64,000 nt of DNA from Croceivirga thetidis (GCF_012272815.1 NZ_JAAWWL010000002.1:1270280-1334279); one strand, 5' to 3'. Counted from the stretch's first letter, positions 15,671 through 24,371 are shown. Translations and numbers: made by a program. The notes: generated by a model not told the origin, from the letters alone.

Positions 15671-17887
15671 ATGAGATACTATTTCTTACTGCTTGCACTA
15701 ACATTAACGCTCTGTGTGAATGGGCAACAACAGTCCTCAAGCATGGATTCCATTCGATTAAAGGAAGTCACTATATCGGCCAAAAAAATCTTTGGTTCAA
15801 AATTCGAGGCCAAAAACCGAACGGGTTCCTCCTATTATATTTCACCCGAGGAGATTCAAAAATTTGGCTATACCGATGTCAATAGAACATTACGCCAGGT
15901 ACCAGGTGTCAATATTTATGAAGAAGACGGTTTTGGTCTGAGGCCCAATATCAGCCTGAGGGGAACCTCACCTGAACGCAGTGCTAAAATAACCGTGATG
16001 GAAGATGGGGTGCTTATAGCTCCTGCCCCCTACAGTGCACCCTCTGCCTATTATTTTCCGACCATTGCACGAATGCAGTCGGTTGAGATTCTTAAAGGAA
16101 GTAGTCAAATTCAGTATGGTCCCTACACCACTGGTGGTGCCATCAATATGTTATCTACAGAAGTACCCAAGAAGTTCGGTGCTTTTTTGAACACCAGTTA
16201 CGGTAGCTTTCAAAGTGGGCGGGTTCATGCCTTATTAGGGGATAGTAAAAAGAACTTTGGCTATGCGGTGGAATATTTAAACTACAATTCCAACGGATTC
16301 AAGGAACTGGAAAATTTTGACAACACCGGTTTTGACAAGAACGATTTAGTTGCCAAATTTCGATTGAACACAGGTCCAGAGGCTAAAGTGGCACAGGCCT
16401 TTGAGCTTAAGTTCCAATATTCCGATGAGACCTCTAACGAGACCTACCTCGGTTTGACCGAAGCTGATTTTGGAGCAAATCCGTTTGCACGCTACGCGGG
16501 TTCGCAACGCGACCAAATGAACAATGAACACCTACAATTTACGGGCACCCATACCTTAAAATTCTCTGATTATTTTCGAATAACCACAACAGGGTACTAC
16601 AACAAATTTGAACGAAACTGGTACAAGGTCGATTTTATTACTGTTGATGGTGAACGCGAAGGAATTTCAAATGTTTTGGGCAATCCTGATGCTTTTGGTG
16701 CCTATTTGGACCTGGTGCGTGGAACAGTCGATAGTGATGCTGATGATCTTTTGAATGCACGAGCTAACAATCGCGAATATTATGCTGCAGGGGTCCAGAC
16801 TAAATTGGATTACCACTGGACCGGGAATCAAACCTTTCATGACCTCGAAGTTGGTTTTCGTTACCATTACGATGAAGAAGACCGTTTTCAATGGATAGAC
16901 GACTATGCCATGACCAATGGCATAATGCAGTTGGTGAACGCTGGAATACCCGGTACCAATGCCAACAGAATAAGTGATGCTAGGGCTTTTGCTTCTTATG
17001 TGCATTACAAACTCAAGTGGAACAATCTTACCGTTCAGCCTGGTATCCGCTATGAAAATATCAACTTGTCCCGCACCAATTTCGGCAACAACGATACCCA
17101 ACGAAGTGGTAGTGATTTGGCCATTCGCGAAAATCAAGTTGATGTCTTTATACCAGGTCTTGGTTTTAACTACAACTTTGAAAACATCTCTGTTTTCGGT
17201 GGGGTGCACAAAGGGTTTTCGCCGCCTAGTAACCAACCGGGCGAGGATGCTGAAGAAAGCGTCAACTACGAACTCGGAACACGTTTTTCATTCGGTGGGC
17301 TATCAGGTGAGGTCGTGGCCTTCCTTAATGATTACAGCAACCTTTTGGGCAGTGATTTCGCTGCAACAGGCGGTACGGGTACCCTGGACCAGTTCAATGC
17401 GGGCGAGGTCAATGTACAGGGGCTTGAAATACTGCTCAATTATGACCTATTGGCGAACTCCAACAAATTTGCGTTGCCCATTACTTTGAGCTATACGCTG
17501 ACCGATACCGAATTTCAAAACAGTTTTGGGAGCCAAAACGACATCTGGGGCGAAGTCACTGCAGGTGATGAACTACCCTACATTGCCAAGCACCAATTCA
17601 ACGGTACTTTCTCTTTGGAGCACGAGAAATACGAAATCAATTTAAGTATGCGGTACAATGGGGAGTTCAGAACCTTGGCCGGTACTGGGGCCATACCTGA
17701 TGCCGAGCGTGTGGACTCGAACTTTATTTTTGATTTGGCCGGTAAATACCGATTGGGAAAACACCTTAGCCTTACCGCAAACGCCATCAATCTTTTTGAT
17801 GAGACCTATGCTGTGGCCCGCGTACCAGCAGGCCTACGACCAGGACACCCTTTGGGCATTTTTGGAGGTCTTGAACTACGGTATTAA
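15671..17887 (+). CDS. FecA-like TonB-dependent receptor
   Basis: 738 residues from the ATG at 15671; a TTG-started extension to 15602 overlaps the promoter and is rejected. Signal peptide to about residue 19. The plug domain has Y-Y-I-S-P-E-E-I-Q-K-F-G-Y, D-V-N-R-T-L-R-Q-V-P-G-V-N-I, S-L-R-G-T-S-P-E-R-S and the E-I-L-K-G-S-S-Q-I-Q-Y-G-P-Y-T-T-G-G-A-I-N segment. Then a 22-strand barrel ends G-G-L-E-L-R-Y. It resembles the iron-dicitrate receptor FecA and should import a siderophore, haem or similar ligand powered by TonB. Ligand unknown. Controlled by the two adjacent Fur-like boxes. Confidence 0.93.
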   Translation: MRYYFLLLALTLTLCVNGQQQSSSMDSIRLKEVTISAKKIFGSKFEAKNRTGSSYYISPEEIQKFGYTDVNRTLRQVPGVNIYEEDGFGLRPNISLRGTSPERSAKITVMEDGVLIAPAPYSAPSAYYFPTIARMQSVEILKGSSQIQYGPYTTGGAINMLSTEVPKKFGAFLNTSYGSFQSGRVHALLGDSKKNFGYAVEYLNYNSNGFKELENFDNTGFDKNDLVAKFRLNTGPEAKVAQAFELKFQYSDETSNETYLGLTEADFGANPFARYAGSQRDQMNNEHLQFTGTHTLKFSDYFRITTTGYYNKFERNWYKVDFITVDGEREGISNVLGNPDAFGAYLDLVRGTVDSDADDLLNARANNREYYAAGVQTKLDYHWTGNQTFHDLEVGFRYHYDEEDRFQWIDDYAMTNGIMQLVNAGIPGTNANRISDARAFASYVHYKLKWNNLTVQPGIRYENINLSRTNFGNNDTQRSGSDLAIRENQVDVFIPGLGFNYNFENISVFGGVHKGFSPPSNQPGEDAEESVNYELGTRFSFGGLSGEVVAFLNDYSNLLGSDFAATGGTGTLDQFNAGEVNVQGLEILLNYDLLANSNKFALPITLSYTLTDTEFQNSFGSQNDIWGEVTAGDELPYIAKHQFNGTFSLEHEKYEINLSMRYNGEFRTLAGTGAIPDAERVDSNFIFDLAGKYRLGKHLSLTANAINLFDETYAVARVPAGLRPGHPLGIFGGLELRY

Positions 17888-17918
17888 TGTGAGTTTAATT
17901 TCGTTTAGGTTTAGTAAG

Positions 17919-17946
17919 AAACCGAGGTTAGCACCTCGGTTTTTTT
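17919..17946 (+). terminator. Terminator of the TonB receptor gene
   Basis: A 10-bp stem AAACCGAGGT (17919-17928) and its complement (17933-17942), 4-base loop, then a run of T. 31 bases after the stop codon. Confidence 0.9.
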
Positions 17947-18190
17947 ATGACCACAATTTAATGCAATCAATATAAGCTTTCAAGCACTGTAAGAAACCTC
18001 TTATTTGATAACGAATTATAACTAAAATCATCGCAAAACCCCAGATTTTTTAAGGGTTTTCTGTAGTTGAATGTTACACTAAGCCTTTATATTGCAGGTA
18101 CTAACCGCTCCCCTAAAATGTAACAATAGAAAAAAAATAGATGATATCATCTATATATTATTATTGGCTAACCTTAGAAAAATACCAAAA
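17947..18190. other. AT-rich gap between the TonB receptor and the OLD nuclease
   Basis: With the terminator, this gap is 303 bases. It contains no gene. The only structure seen is an imperfect hairpin, AAAACCC at 18035-18041 pairing with GGGTTTT at 18054-18060. A hairpin of the same outline (TGAAAA, CCC, GGG, TTTTCA) recurs at 20983-21002, bracketing the OLD gene and the gene after it. Confidence 0.5.
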
Positions 18191-20320
18191 ATGAAAACAA
18201 AACTTAATAGATTTAAAGTATATAATTTTCGCTCAATTGAAGAAAGCGATTGGATTGATATATCAGATAATTCATGCCTTGTCGGTACAAATGAAGCTGG
18301 AAAGACTAACCTATTAATTGCACTTTGGAAATTGAACCCAGCAAACGATGAACCTATTGTTCCATTGGACGATTTTCCCAGACATCTATATAGCAAATAT
18401 AAAGCTAACAACCATTCAGAAGACGTATTTATTGAAGCTGATTTTCTACTTAGCGAAGATATTCAAACTGAAATCGCAAGCGAATTGAAGTGTGATAAGG
18501 AACAAGTAGCTATGGCTTATGTGAGAAGGAAATATGATGGTAAGTATTACATTTCTTTTCCATATTCAAAAGTCGATTCTTATCCAATAGAAAAACTACA
18601 TAAACTAATCGAAGACTTTGAAGAAAAACTGTTTAGTTCAGATGCATTCACAAAAGAAGCTGTAGAACTTCAAGACGGTATTAAGGCTTTCTTAAATCAA
18701 GAAAAAGAAGCATTCCCCAAAGAATCATTCAAAAAAGAAGAAACGACGAATCTCAAAAAATCAATTGAAGAATACATTCTTCAGAATTTTGGCAAAAAGA
18801 AGAACTTACCAGAAATCTTTAATCGAAATCTGTTAAATCATCTCCAAAAAATGATTGAATCATTTGATGGAGCTCCTGTTAAAACAACTCCAGAGGTTAG
18901 ACAAAAAGTTCTTAAAGAAATTCCAAAATTCGTTTATTATTCGGACTACGGAAACCTTGATAGTGAAATCTATTTACCCAGAGTAATAGAAGATTTTGAG
19001 AGGGATGACCTTTCTGAGTCAGCAAGAGCGAAAGCAAGAACACTTGATGTCTTATTTAAATTTGTAAAGCTTTCTCCAAAAGAAATTTATGAGCTTGGTA
19101 ATGAGAGTAAAACGATAATTAAAAAACTAAACCATGTAAACCAAGTAGTTAGTACTGAGGAACAAGAAATTTCAGAAGAAGAGATTCAAGAATGGGCTGA
19201 TAAGAAAAAAGAAAGAGGAATTCTTTTACGGTCTGCCGCAACTCAACTAACACAGAATTTTAAGAGATGGTGGCTTCAAGGAGATTATATTTTCGATTTC
19301 GAAGCTGATGGTAGACACTTTAGAATTAATGTCTCTGATTCTCTTCGCCCTGAGCAAATTGAGCTTGAAGGAAGAAGCAGAGGACTTCAATGGTTTTTTA
19401 GTTTTTTCCTAGTTTTTCTTGTTGAGACAAAAGAGGGACACTCGAATACCGTGTTGCTTTTAGATGAACCAGGATTATCCTTACACCCTATTGCTCAATA
19501 TGATTTAGCCAAGTTCTTTCGTAAACTATCAGAAGAGAATCAATTGATTTATACATCACATTCACCTTTCTTGGTTGACATGGAAAACTTAGCAAATGTC
19601 AAAGCAGTTTACATTGATTCGCAGACAGGTAGAACTATTGTTTCATCGAATTTAAGATACAATGAAGCTGATGCAGAAAAATCAATATTTCCAATTCATG
19701 CTGCTTTAGGGCTTACTGTTTCAGATACCTTACTCCTTGGTTGCCTTCCTATTTTAGTTGAAGGACCAAGCGACCAAATCTATCTTAATTTAATAAAGAG
19801 ACATTTAATTGGAAACGGAGATTTGAAAAATTCCAAAGAGATTGTGTTTATTCCTACAGGTGGAGTTCGTGGAATGGGGCCTGTAACAAAACTTGTTTCT
19901 TCTAGAGATGAGTCTCTTCCATATGTGCTGTTGGATTCCGACAATGTTGGAAAAGATTACCAAAAGCAACTAAAGAAAGGAAGATATCGTGATGAAAAGG
20001 AAAAAGTTCTTGGTGTTGGTGATTTCTTAGGTGATAAAAATTGGGAGATTGAGGACTTAATCCCTGCTGATTCACTTGTCACAATTATTGACAGACTTTA
20101 CAGGTCTGACCAATATTTTGAAGATGTACACAAAAAAGACGTACCAATTGTTGACCAGATTGAAGATTGGGCTAAAAATAATTCAATTGACCTTGGAGAT
20201 GGTTGGAAAGTTGAAATTGCAAGAATTGCTCAATCTCGATTTGATAGCATTATGAAGTCGATTCCTCAAGCAACTTACAATAAATGGACTAAACTGTTTC
20301 AATCATTAACTAAAGAATAA
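18191..20320 (+). CDS. OLD-family ATP-dependent endonuclease
   Basis: 709 residues from the ATG at 18191; a longer frame to 18092 gives an implausible tail. The N-terminal ABC-type ATPase has Walker A GTNEAGKT (residues 32-39), an S-R-G signature (G-R-S-R-G-L-Q-W) and Walker B TVLLLDEPGLSLH near residue 422. A TOPRIM domain follows, with E-G-P-S-D near residue 523 and L-L-D-S-D near residue 580. This is the stand-alone (class 1) OLD layout. Some relatives work in phage defence (Gabija GajA, PARIS AriA), but no helicase or other partner of those systems is next to it. Base composition by eye is richer in A than nearby genes, consistent with acquisition. Confidence 0.88.
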   Translation: MKTKLNRFKVYNFRSIEESDWIDISDNSCLVGTNEAGKTNLLIALWKLNPANDEPIVPLDDFPRHLYSKYKANNHSEDVFIEADFLLSEDIQTEIASELKCDKEQVAMAYVRRKYDGKYYISFPYSKVDSYPIEKLHKLIEDFEEKLFSSDAFTKEAVELQDGIKAFLNQEKEAFPKESFKKEETTNLKKSIEEYILQNFGKKKNLPEIFNRNLLNHLQKMIESFDGAPVKTTPEVRQKVLKEIPKFVYYSDYGNLDSEIYLPRVIEDFERDDLSESARAKARTLDVLFKFVKLSPKEIYELGNESKTIIKKLNHVNQVVSTEEQEISEEEIQEWADKKKERGILLRSAATQLTQNFKRWWLQGDYIFDFEADGRHFRINVSDSLRPEQIELEGRSRGLQWFFSFFLVFLVETKEGHSNTVLLLDEPGLSLHPIAQYDLAKFFRKLSEENQLIYTSHSPFLVDMENLANVKAVYIDSQTGRTIVSSNLRYNEADAEKSIFPIHAALGLTVSDTLLLGCLPILVEGPSDQIYLNLIKRHLIGNGDLKNSKEIVFIPTGGVRGMGPVTKLVSSRDESLPYVLLDSDNVGKDYQKQLKKGRYRDEKEKVLGVGDFLGDKNWEIEDLIPADSLVTIIDRLYRSDQYFEDVHKKDVPIVDQIEDWAKNNSIDLGDGWKVEIARIAQSRFDSIMKSIPQATYNKWTKLFQSLTKE

Positions 20321-20402
20321 GAACTGTAGCCAACAAAACTTTTATCCTATACTCTTAGTAGATTGGGTTTAGCTAAAATGTTGGTTCGTAAAAAGAAAAA
20401 AT

Positions 20403-20957
20403 ATGGATATAACTGAAATCGTATCTCGTTTGGATGAAGCTATTGGTTCTGAATTTGTTGCATCACTTGCCGGCTTGTCCTTGGCCGCTGCTGCTTTTTT
20501 TATTCCCAACGCAAATAACACACTTGAAAAACTTCAAGAAAGGATAAAAGTTTTGGATAAATCTATAAGCAAAGGAATAAAACACGGGTATAAAGAAACA
20601 CCATTAAAAAAAGAACTCGAAAAATTAGAGCAACAAGTAGAATCGACAAAAAAAGCTAAAAAAGGACTTATCACTGCTTTTATGATTTTCACCTTTTTTG
20701 TGGTTTACACAGTTGGGTTAGATTCGTGGATTGATGAAAATCTTTTCACCCCTGGACTTTTAGAGTTTAACTCCTTAGAATTTACCTTCCAAACGGTAGA
20801 TGTTGTTATCAGCTATATCTTTCTAGGCTTTGCTGGGCGTTATCTGTGGACTGGCACTAAGGCCATCGGAACTTATTTTGACATTGATTTTAATGAAGAA
20901 CAAAAACGTTTGAAAGATATTTTTTACAAAATGCATAAGGGTAATAACAACATCTAA
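20403..20957 (+). CDS. Three-helix membrane protein with a coiled-coil loop, unknown function
   Basis: 184 residues. I recognise no family. Hydrophobic segments lie at about residues 16-35, 89-106 and 132-149. Between the first two is a charged stretch of about 50 residues (E-K-L-Q-E-R, K-K-E-L-E-K-L-E-Q-Q) that should form a coiled coil. The C-terminus (about 35 residues) is charged and soluble. It starts 82 bases after the OLD stop codon in the same direction. The pairing with OLD may be functional, for example as a membrane anchor or effector, but the gap and the lack of a known family keep this an inference. Confidence 0.6.
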   Translation: MDITEIVSRLDEAIGSEFVASLAGLSLAAAAFFIPNANNTLEKLQERIKVLDKSISKGIKHGYKETPLKKELEKLEQQVESTKKAKKGLITAFMIFTFFVVYTVGLDSWIDENLFTPGLLEFNSLEFTFQTVDVVISYIFLGFAGRYLWTGTKAIGTYFDIDFNEEQKRLKDIFYKMHKGNNNI

Positions 20958-20982
20958 CAATTTACTTTTACCTGTCCACCAG

Positions 20983-21002
20983 TGAAAATCCCAGGGTTTT
21001 CA
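20983..21002. repeat. Hairpin after the three-helix membrane gene
   Basis: TGAAAA, then T, CCC, A, GGG, TTTTCA, a compact near-perfect hairpin. It resembles the one at 18035-18060 (AAAACCC...GGGTTTT). It may be a terminator or a boundary repeat; no T-run follows. Confidence 0.4.
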
Positions 21003-21078
21003 GTGTGATGCGTACTTGCTAATCAACTAAAGTAAAATCTAATTAAAAAGAATGTAGGATGTAATTAAATGAAACAAA

Positions 21079-21702
21079 ATGAGTGGACAATTAATAGGAA
21101 TTTTAGGAGGATTGATTGGTTCAATTCTAACGGTAATTATCTCGAAAATTCTTGATTTAGTTCAAAAGAAGAATGAATATTCATATGACTTAAAAAAGCA
21201 ATTTTTCAATAAAAAAATGCAAGCTGCCGAAGCAGCTATAATTCAATATTCTCTTTTTTCAGATGCTTTAAATCAATTGATAATTCTATTTGGGAGATAT
21301 AAAGAAGGAGAAACGGCTGTTGGAGAAAACTTGAATAATAACCTTTTGAAACAAATCAATGAAAAAATAACTCAAGCTAATAGTTCTTCTTTAGTATTAT
21401 CAAGTTCTATTGGTCTCTATTTTGACTTGAATTCAAATTATACAGCAAACGAAATTCTAAATGGATTTTATGATAATTTAAATAAGTTGGCGCCATATTT
21501 GGAAAATTTGGAAATGACTTACGAACAATATTTAAGATTTATTGGAACTGATCAAGAAAAAGAAGCTTTTGAAATATACAAACTAGCTGAAGATTTTATG
21601 GCTGAAGCAATGAAGAATGTAGCCGAAGGATACAAATTATTTGATGAAGAATTGGGGAATCAGATGAGCCAAATTAGAAAAGAAATGAAAAAATATGAAT
21701 AA
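21079..21702 (+). CDS. Membrane-anchored helical protein, unknown function
   Basis: 207 residues, no family recognised. One N-terminal membrane helix (about residues 5-25, LIGILGGLIGSILTVIISKI), then a long soluble helical part that should face the cytoplasm, with Q-F-F-N-K-K-M-Q-A-A-E-A-A and repeated E/K-rich segments to the end. This is the shape of small phage-defence or toxin-related membrane proteins, but also of ordinary ones. It lies 121 bases after the previous membrane gene, in the same direction, and shares its AT-rich composition. No homology was checked. Confidence 0.55.
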   Translation: MSGQLIGILGGLIGSILTVIISKILDLVQKKNEYSYDLKKQFFNKKMQAAEAAIIQYSLFSDALNQLIILFGRYKEGETAVGENLNNNLLKQINEKITQANSSSLVLSSSIGLYFDLNSNYTANEILNGFYDNLNKLAPYLENLEMTYEQYLRFIGTDQEKEAFEIYKLAEDFMAEAMKNVAEGYKLFDEELGNQMSQIRKEMKKYE

Positions 21703-21748
21703 ATAACCACCTTAAAAAACTAACTCTAGATAATTGCTTGTTCTCGGC

Positions 21749-21756
21749 TACTTTTG
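21749..21756 (+). promoter_or_regulatory. -7 element of the GyrI-like gene
   Basis: TACTTTTG, exact TAnnTTTG, 19 bases before the ATG. No good -33 element. Confidence 0.5.
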
Positions 21757-21775
21757 ATAATTATTGAAATAACTT

Positions 21776-22252
21776 ATGCAACCCACAATCAAAATCCTCC
21801 AACCCAAAAAACTCGTTGGTCTTTCACTAAAAATGAGTTTGGTCAAAAATTTAACCGGCCGGCTTTGGGGGCAGTTTGGGCCAAGAATACGCGAGATTCA
21901 AAATAGGGTTTCTGAAGACAAGATTTCGATGCAGGTGTGTCCGCCCGACTATTATGCTAAATTTAGTCCCACTACCGAATTTACCAAATGGGCCGCGGTA
22001 GAAGTGAGTTCGTATGACATTCTGCCAGAAGGGCTACAAACCTTTGATTTGCATGGCGGGTTATACGCCGTTTTTGATTATAAAGGGTCCAGCGCTGACA
22101 CCTCCATTTTTCAATACATCTTTACGGATTGGTTGCCGAAGTCCGGTTATGTCGTAGATGACCGTCCCCATTTTGAAATCCTCGGTCCCAAGTACAAAAA
22201 CAACGACCCCAATTCTGAAGAGGAGATTTGGATTCCGGTGCGGGAGAAGTAG
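21776..22252 (+). CDS. GyrI-like (AraC effector-binding domain) protein
   Basis: 158 residues, close to the single-domain length. It follows the usual AraC_E_bind/GyrI pattern: K-K-L-V-G near the start, W-G-Q-F, a central K-W-A-A-V-E-V-S, G-L-Q-T-F-D-L-H-G-G-L-Y-A-V-F, then W-L-P-K-S-G-Y and a final W-I-P-V. Proteins of this fold bind small molecules or inhibit DNA gyrase (GyrI/SbmC). No DNA-binding domain is attached. Base use is closer to the chromosome than that of the two membrane genes before it, so it may be the edge of the native region. Confidence 0.75.
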   Translation: MQPTIKILQPKKLVGLSLKMSLVKNLTGRLWGQFGPRIREIQNRVSEDKISMQVCPPDYYAKFSPTTEFTKWAAVEVSSYDILPEGLQTFDLHGGLYAVFDYKGSSADTSIFQYIFTDWLPKSGYVVDDRPHFEILGPKYKNNDPNSEEEIWIPVREK

Positions 22253-22273
22253 TAAAAACCAAATTTTTGAAGC

Positions 22274-22296
22274 TCCCCTCTTTTGAGAAGAGGGGA
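22274..22296. repeat. Hairpin, left flank of the DUF559 element
   Basis: TCCCCTCTT (22274-22282) and its complement (22288-22296) around a 5-base loop, 9-bp stem. It is the first of several CCTC/GAGG palindromes before the DUF559 gene. Confidence 0.6.
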
Positions 22297-22341
22297 ATGA
22301 ATTATCCGCAACAGGCGGAGAAGAAAGGGGAGATTGAAAAA

Positions 22342-22401
22342 TCAATCCCTCCGTCAGCTACTCTCCGTTCGCTGCCACCTCCCTTTTCTAAAGGGAGGAG
22401 C
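22342..22401. repeat. Left inverted repeat of the DUF559 element
   Basis: Outer part TCAATCCCTCCGTCA (22342-22356) and inner palindrome CCACCTCCCTTT...AAAGGGAGGAGC (22375-22401, 9-bp stem around TCT). The reverse complement of the whole recurs at 22795-22875, after the DUF559 gene, with insertions in the middle. Confidence 0.6.
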
Positions 22402-22439
22402 ATCATTAAACTCCACCTTAAAATGCTAAATTTGAACTT

Positions 22440-22808
22440 ATGCACCGCCATCACAATAAAAAGCACTTGATTGAGCGTAGAAAAGAGCTTCGAAAGAACC
22501 TAACTCCAGCAGAGGCGTATTTATGGATGCAGCTTAAGGCAAAAAAACTAGAAGGCAGACGCTTTCAAAAACAACACAGCATCGACAACTATATTGTTGA
22601 CTTCTACTGCGCAGCTGAAAAACTGATAATTGAATTGGATGGGGAGACACATAACAATCCCGTAGCTGAAGAACAGGATGCAAAACGGGATACCTACCTA
22701 CAAAACCTCGGATTTACCGTATTACGGTTTGAGAATAAAATGGTGTTTGAACATTTATCCACGGTTCTTGAAGAGATAAAAAGGCATTTAACAAGCTCCT
22801 CCCTTTAG
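22440..22808 (+). CDS. DUF559 endonuclease-like protein (Vsr/very-short-patch-repair fold)
   Basis: 122 residues. R-R-K-E-L-R-K-N-L-T-P-A-E-A-x-L-W at the start, then G-R-R-F-Q-K-Q, Y-I-V-D-F-Y-C, K-L-I-I-E-L-D-G-E-T-H and the R-D-T-Y-L-Q-N-L-G-F-T-V-L-R-F tail are the hallmarks of the DUF559 endonuclease-like family; D in VDF, E in IELDG and the final R-F are the probable active-site residues. The stop codon lies inside the right inverted repeat. Such genes recur with palindromic repeats in many Bacteroidota genomes. The nuclease role is inference. Confidence 0.82.
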   Translation: MHRHHNKKHLIERRKELRKNLTPAEAYLWMQLKAKKLEGRRFQKQHSIDNYIVDFYCAAEKLIIELDGETHNNPVAEEQDAKRDTYLQNLGFTVLRFENKMVFEHLSTVLEEIKRHLTSSSL

Positions 22809-22875
22809 CGAACCTGTGCTGAGCGCAGTCGAAGTAGGGAGGTGGTCTCGACTTGACGGTGAGCGGAGGAATTGA
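22795..22875. repeat. Right inverted repeat of the DUF559 element
   Basis: GCTCCTCCCTTTAG (22795-22808) and AGGGAGGTGG (22836-22845) match the left repeat in reverse; between them is TGCTGAGCGCAGTCGAAG, a short sequence widespread as a dispersed repeat in Bacteroidota. TGAGCGGAGGAATTGA (22860-22875) matches the reverse of the outer left part. The element as a whole would span about 22342-22875. Confidence 0.6.
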
Positions 22876-23008
22876 AAATCCCAAAAATCAAAACTGCACT
22901 ATTACATGCCAAAATTTTACATCTCTCAGGAAACCAATTAAAGCAATTTCGCGTCTATATAGAAAAAGGGCATTTTTGTCAATCAACTAACAATCAAAAA
23001 AACACATC

Positions 23009-23845
23009 ATGAAAATACAATTCACCTTACTTCTGGCCCTTGTTCTAGTGATATCGCTTCCCGCGCAGGAAGCAACTAAAACAAAAGACGTTTTACTTAT
23101 CGGCACCTTTCATTACAACAACCCTGGTGCCGACGTAGCGAAGACCAAATCCTTCGACATACTAAGTGAAAATGCGCAAGAGGAGCTGCAAATGCTTACA
23201 AAAGCTATAAAAGGGTACAATCCGACCAAGATTTTTGTGGAATGGCCGTATGACGAACAGAAGGAATTGGATTCCCTTTACCAAAAATATCTTGAGGGCA
23301 CCTATTTTCAGAATGATAGCCTTTCTGATTTTTACAAGAAAAATGAAATCTTTCAATTGGCGTTTAGAGTGGCTAAAGCCAATAACATTAAGCAGGTGCA
23401 CGGCATAGATTACAAGACCTCTTTCCCTTTTGATGAGGTATTGGAGTCCATTGAAAAGAACAAACAGGAAGACCTAAAAGAGCAGCTATTTGCTGGCATA
23501 TCTAAATTCACCCAAGAATTTGACGACAAAATAGCCTCTGGCATTTCACTTACTGAACTTACGCTCTACCTCAACAATCCTGAAATGCGAGCCTTTTCCA
23601 ATGATTTTCACACCAATTTGATGCTAGGAGCCGGTGCAGTAGATGATTTTTCAGGACCGCTATTAACCGCAGAGTGGTACAAACGGAATTTATACATGTG
23701 GTCGTTCGTTCAAAAGCAAACTACAATAGCTGATGAGCGCATCATGGTATTGGCAGGAGCCAGCCATGTAGCCATGTTCGAATTGTTTGTCAATGAAGAC
23801 AAACGCTGGACAATTACAGAATTAAGCGAAGTTGTTGGGAAATAA
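23009..23845 (+). CDS. DUF5694-like secreted protein (TraB/PrgY-like)
   Basis: 278 residues with a signal peptide (cleavage near residue 19, SLPAQ). The mature part begins D-V-L-L-I-G-T-F-H and contains I-F-V-E-W-P-Y-D, a helical middle, Q-V-H-G-I-D-Y and near the end I-M-V-L-A-G-A-S-H-V. G-T-F-H, E-W and G-A-S-H resemble the conserved His/Glu motifs of TraB/PrgY/TIKI metalloprotease-like proteins. Enzyme activity is not shown for this short family in bacteria. Periplasmic or secreted. No operon partner is seen. Confidence 0.7.
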   Translation: MKIQFTLLLALVLVISLPAQEATKTKDVLLIGTFHYNNPGADVAKTKSFDILSENAQEELQMLTKAIKGYNPTKIFVEWPYDEQKELDSLYQKYLEGTYFQNDSLSDFYKKNEIFQLAFRVAKANNIKQVHGIDYKTSFPFDEVLESIEKNKQEDLKEQLFAGISKFTQEFDDKIASGISLTELTLYLNNPEMRAFSNDFHTNLMLGAGAVDDFSGPLLTAEWYKRNLYMWSFVQKQTTIADERIMVLAGASHVAMFELFVNEDKRWTITELSEVVGK

Positions 23846-23891
23846 GGCGGTACTTCGATTTCTAAAAGTCCTTTCCTAATTTCGTCCTTCC

Positions 23892-24371
23892 ATGAAGGTA
23901 TTGAACGTTCACTCGCGCATTATCAACCAGCCCAAATCTAAGGTTGTCGAACTCGTCGAGACCTTATCAACGGAACATGATGCCATTTGGCCCAAGGAGA
24001 AATGGCCCAAAATGAAATTTAGGGGTGGTATTCAAGAAGGCGCCAAAGGTGGTCATGGTCCAATTCGCTACTCGGTAGAAAAATACGATCCAAGTACCAT
24101 TATTCAATTCAGATTTTCAAAACCGGAAGATTTTCATGGCATTCACAAATTTGAGATTTGGGATAAATCCAAAGAAAAAACAAAGATTGCCCACACTATT
24201 GACATGACAACCTCAGGAAAAGGCACCTTGCTATGGGTATTTGGCATTCGCTCTCTACACAATGCCTTAATTGAAGATGCCTTTGACAAGATGGAAAACC
24301 ACTTTTCGTCAGAAAAAAAATCCACACCATGGAACCTCTGGGTTCGAATACTTAGAAGCGTGTTAGCATAG
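23892..24371 (+). CDS. SRPBCC (START-like) family protein
   Basis: 159 residues, cytoplasmic. The pattern fits a SRPBCC fold: an N-terminal strand and helix (S-K-V-V-E-L-V-E-T-L), D-A-I-W-P-K, R-Y-S-V-E-K-Y-D-P-S, I-Q-F-R-F-S, H-K-F-E-I-W and a long C-terminal helix ending D-K-M-E-N-H-F. The fold makes a hydrophobic pocket that binds lipids or polyketide-like molecules. The substrate is not known. It starts 46 bases after the DUF5694 gene and may be co-transcribed. Confidence 0.6.
   Translation: MKVLNVHSRIINQPKSKVVELVETLSTEHDAIWPKEKWPKMKFRGGIQEGAKGGHGPIRYSVEKYDPSTIIQFRFSKPEDFHGIHKFEIWDKSKEKTKIAHTIDMTTSGKGTLLWVFGIRSLHNALIEDAFDKMENHFSSEKKSTPWNLWVRILRSVLA

Noticed and set aside
16667-17236. 189-codon antisense frame inside the TonB receptor
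   Set aside because: Shadow of a certain gene with no promoter or protein-like features.
18191-20320. OLD gene as the GajA half of a Gabija system
   Set aside because: No UvrD-like GajB helicase is adjacent.
20943-21002. attC-like integron sites after the accessory genes
   Set aside because: Only a few bases resemble the core (TAACAA); no integrase, no repeated attC structure.
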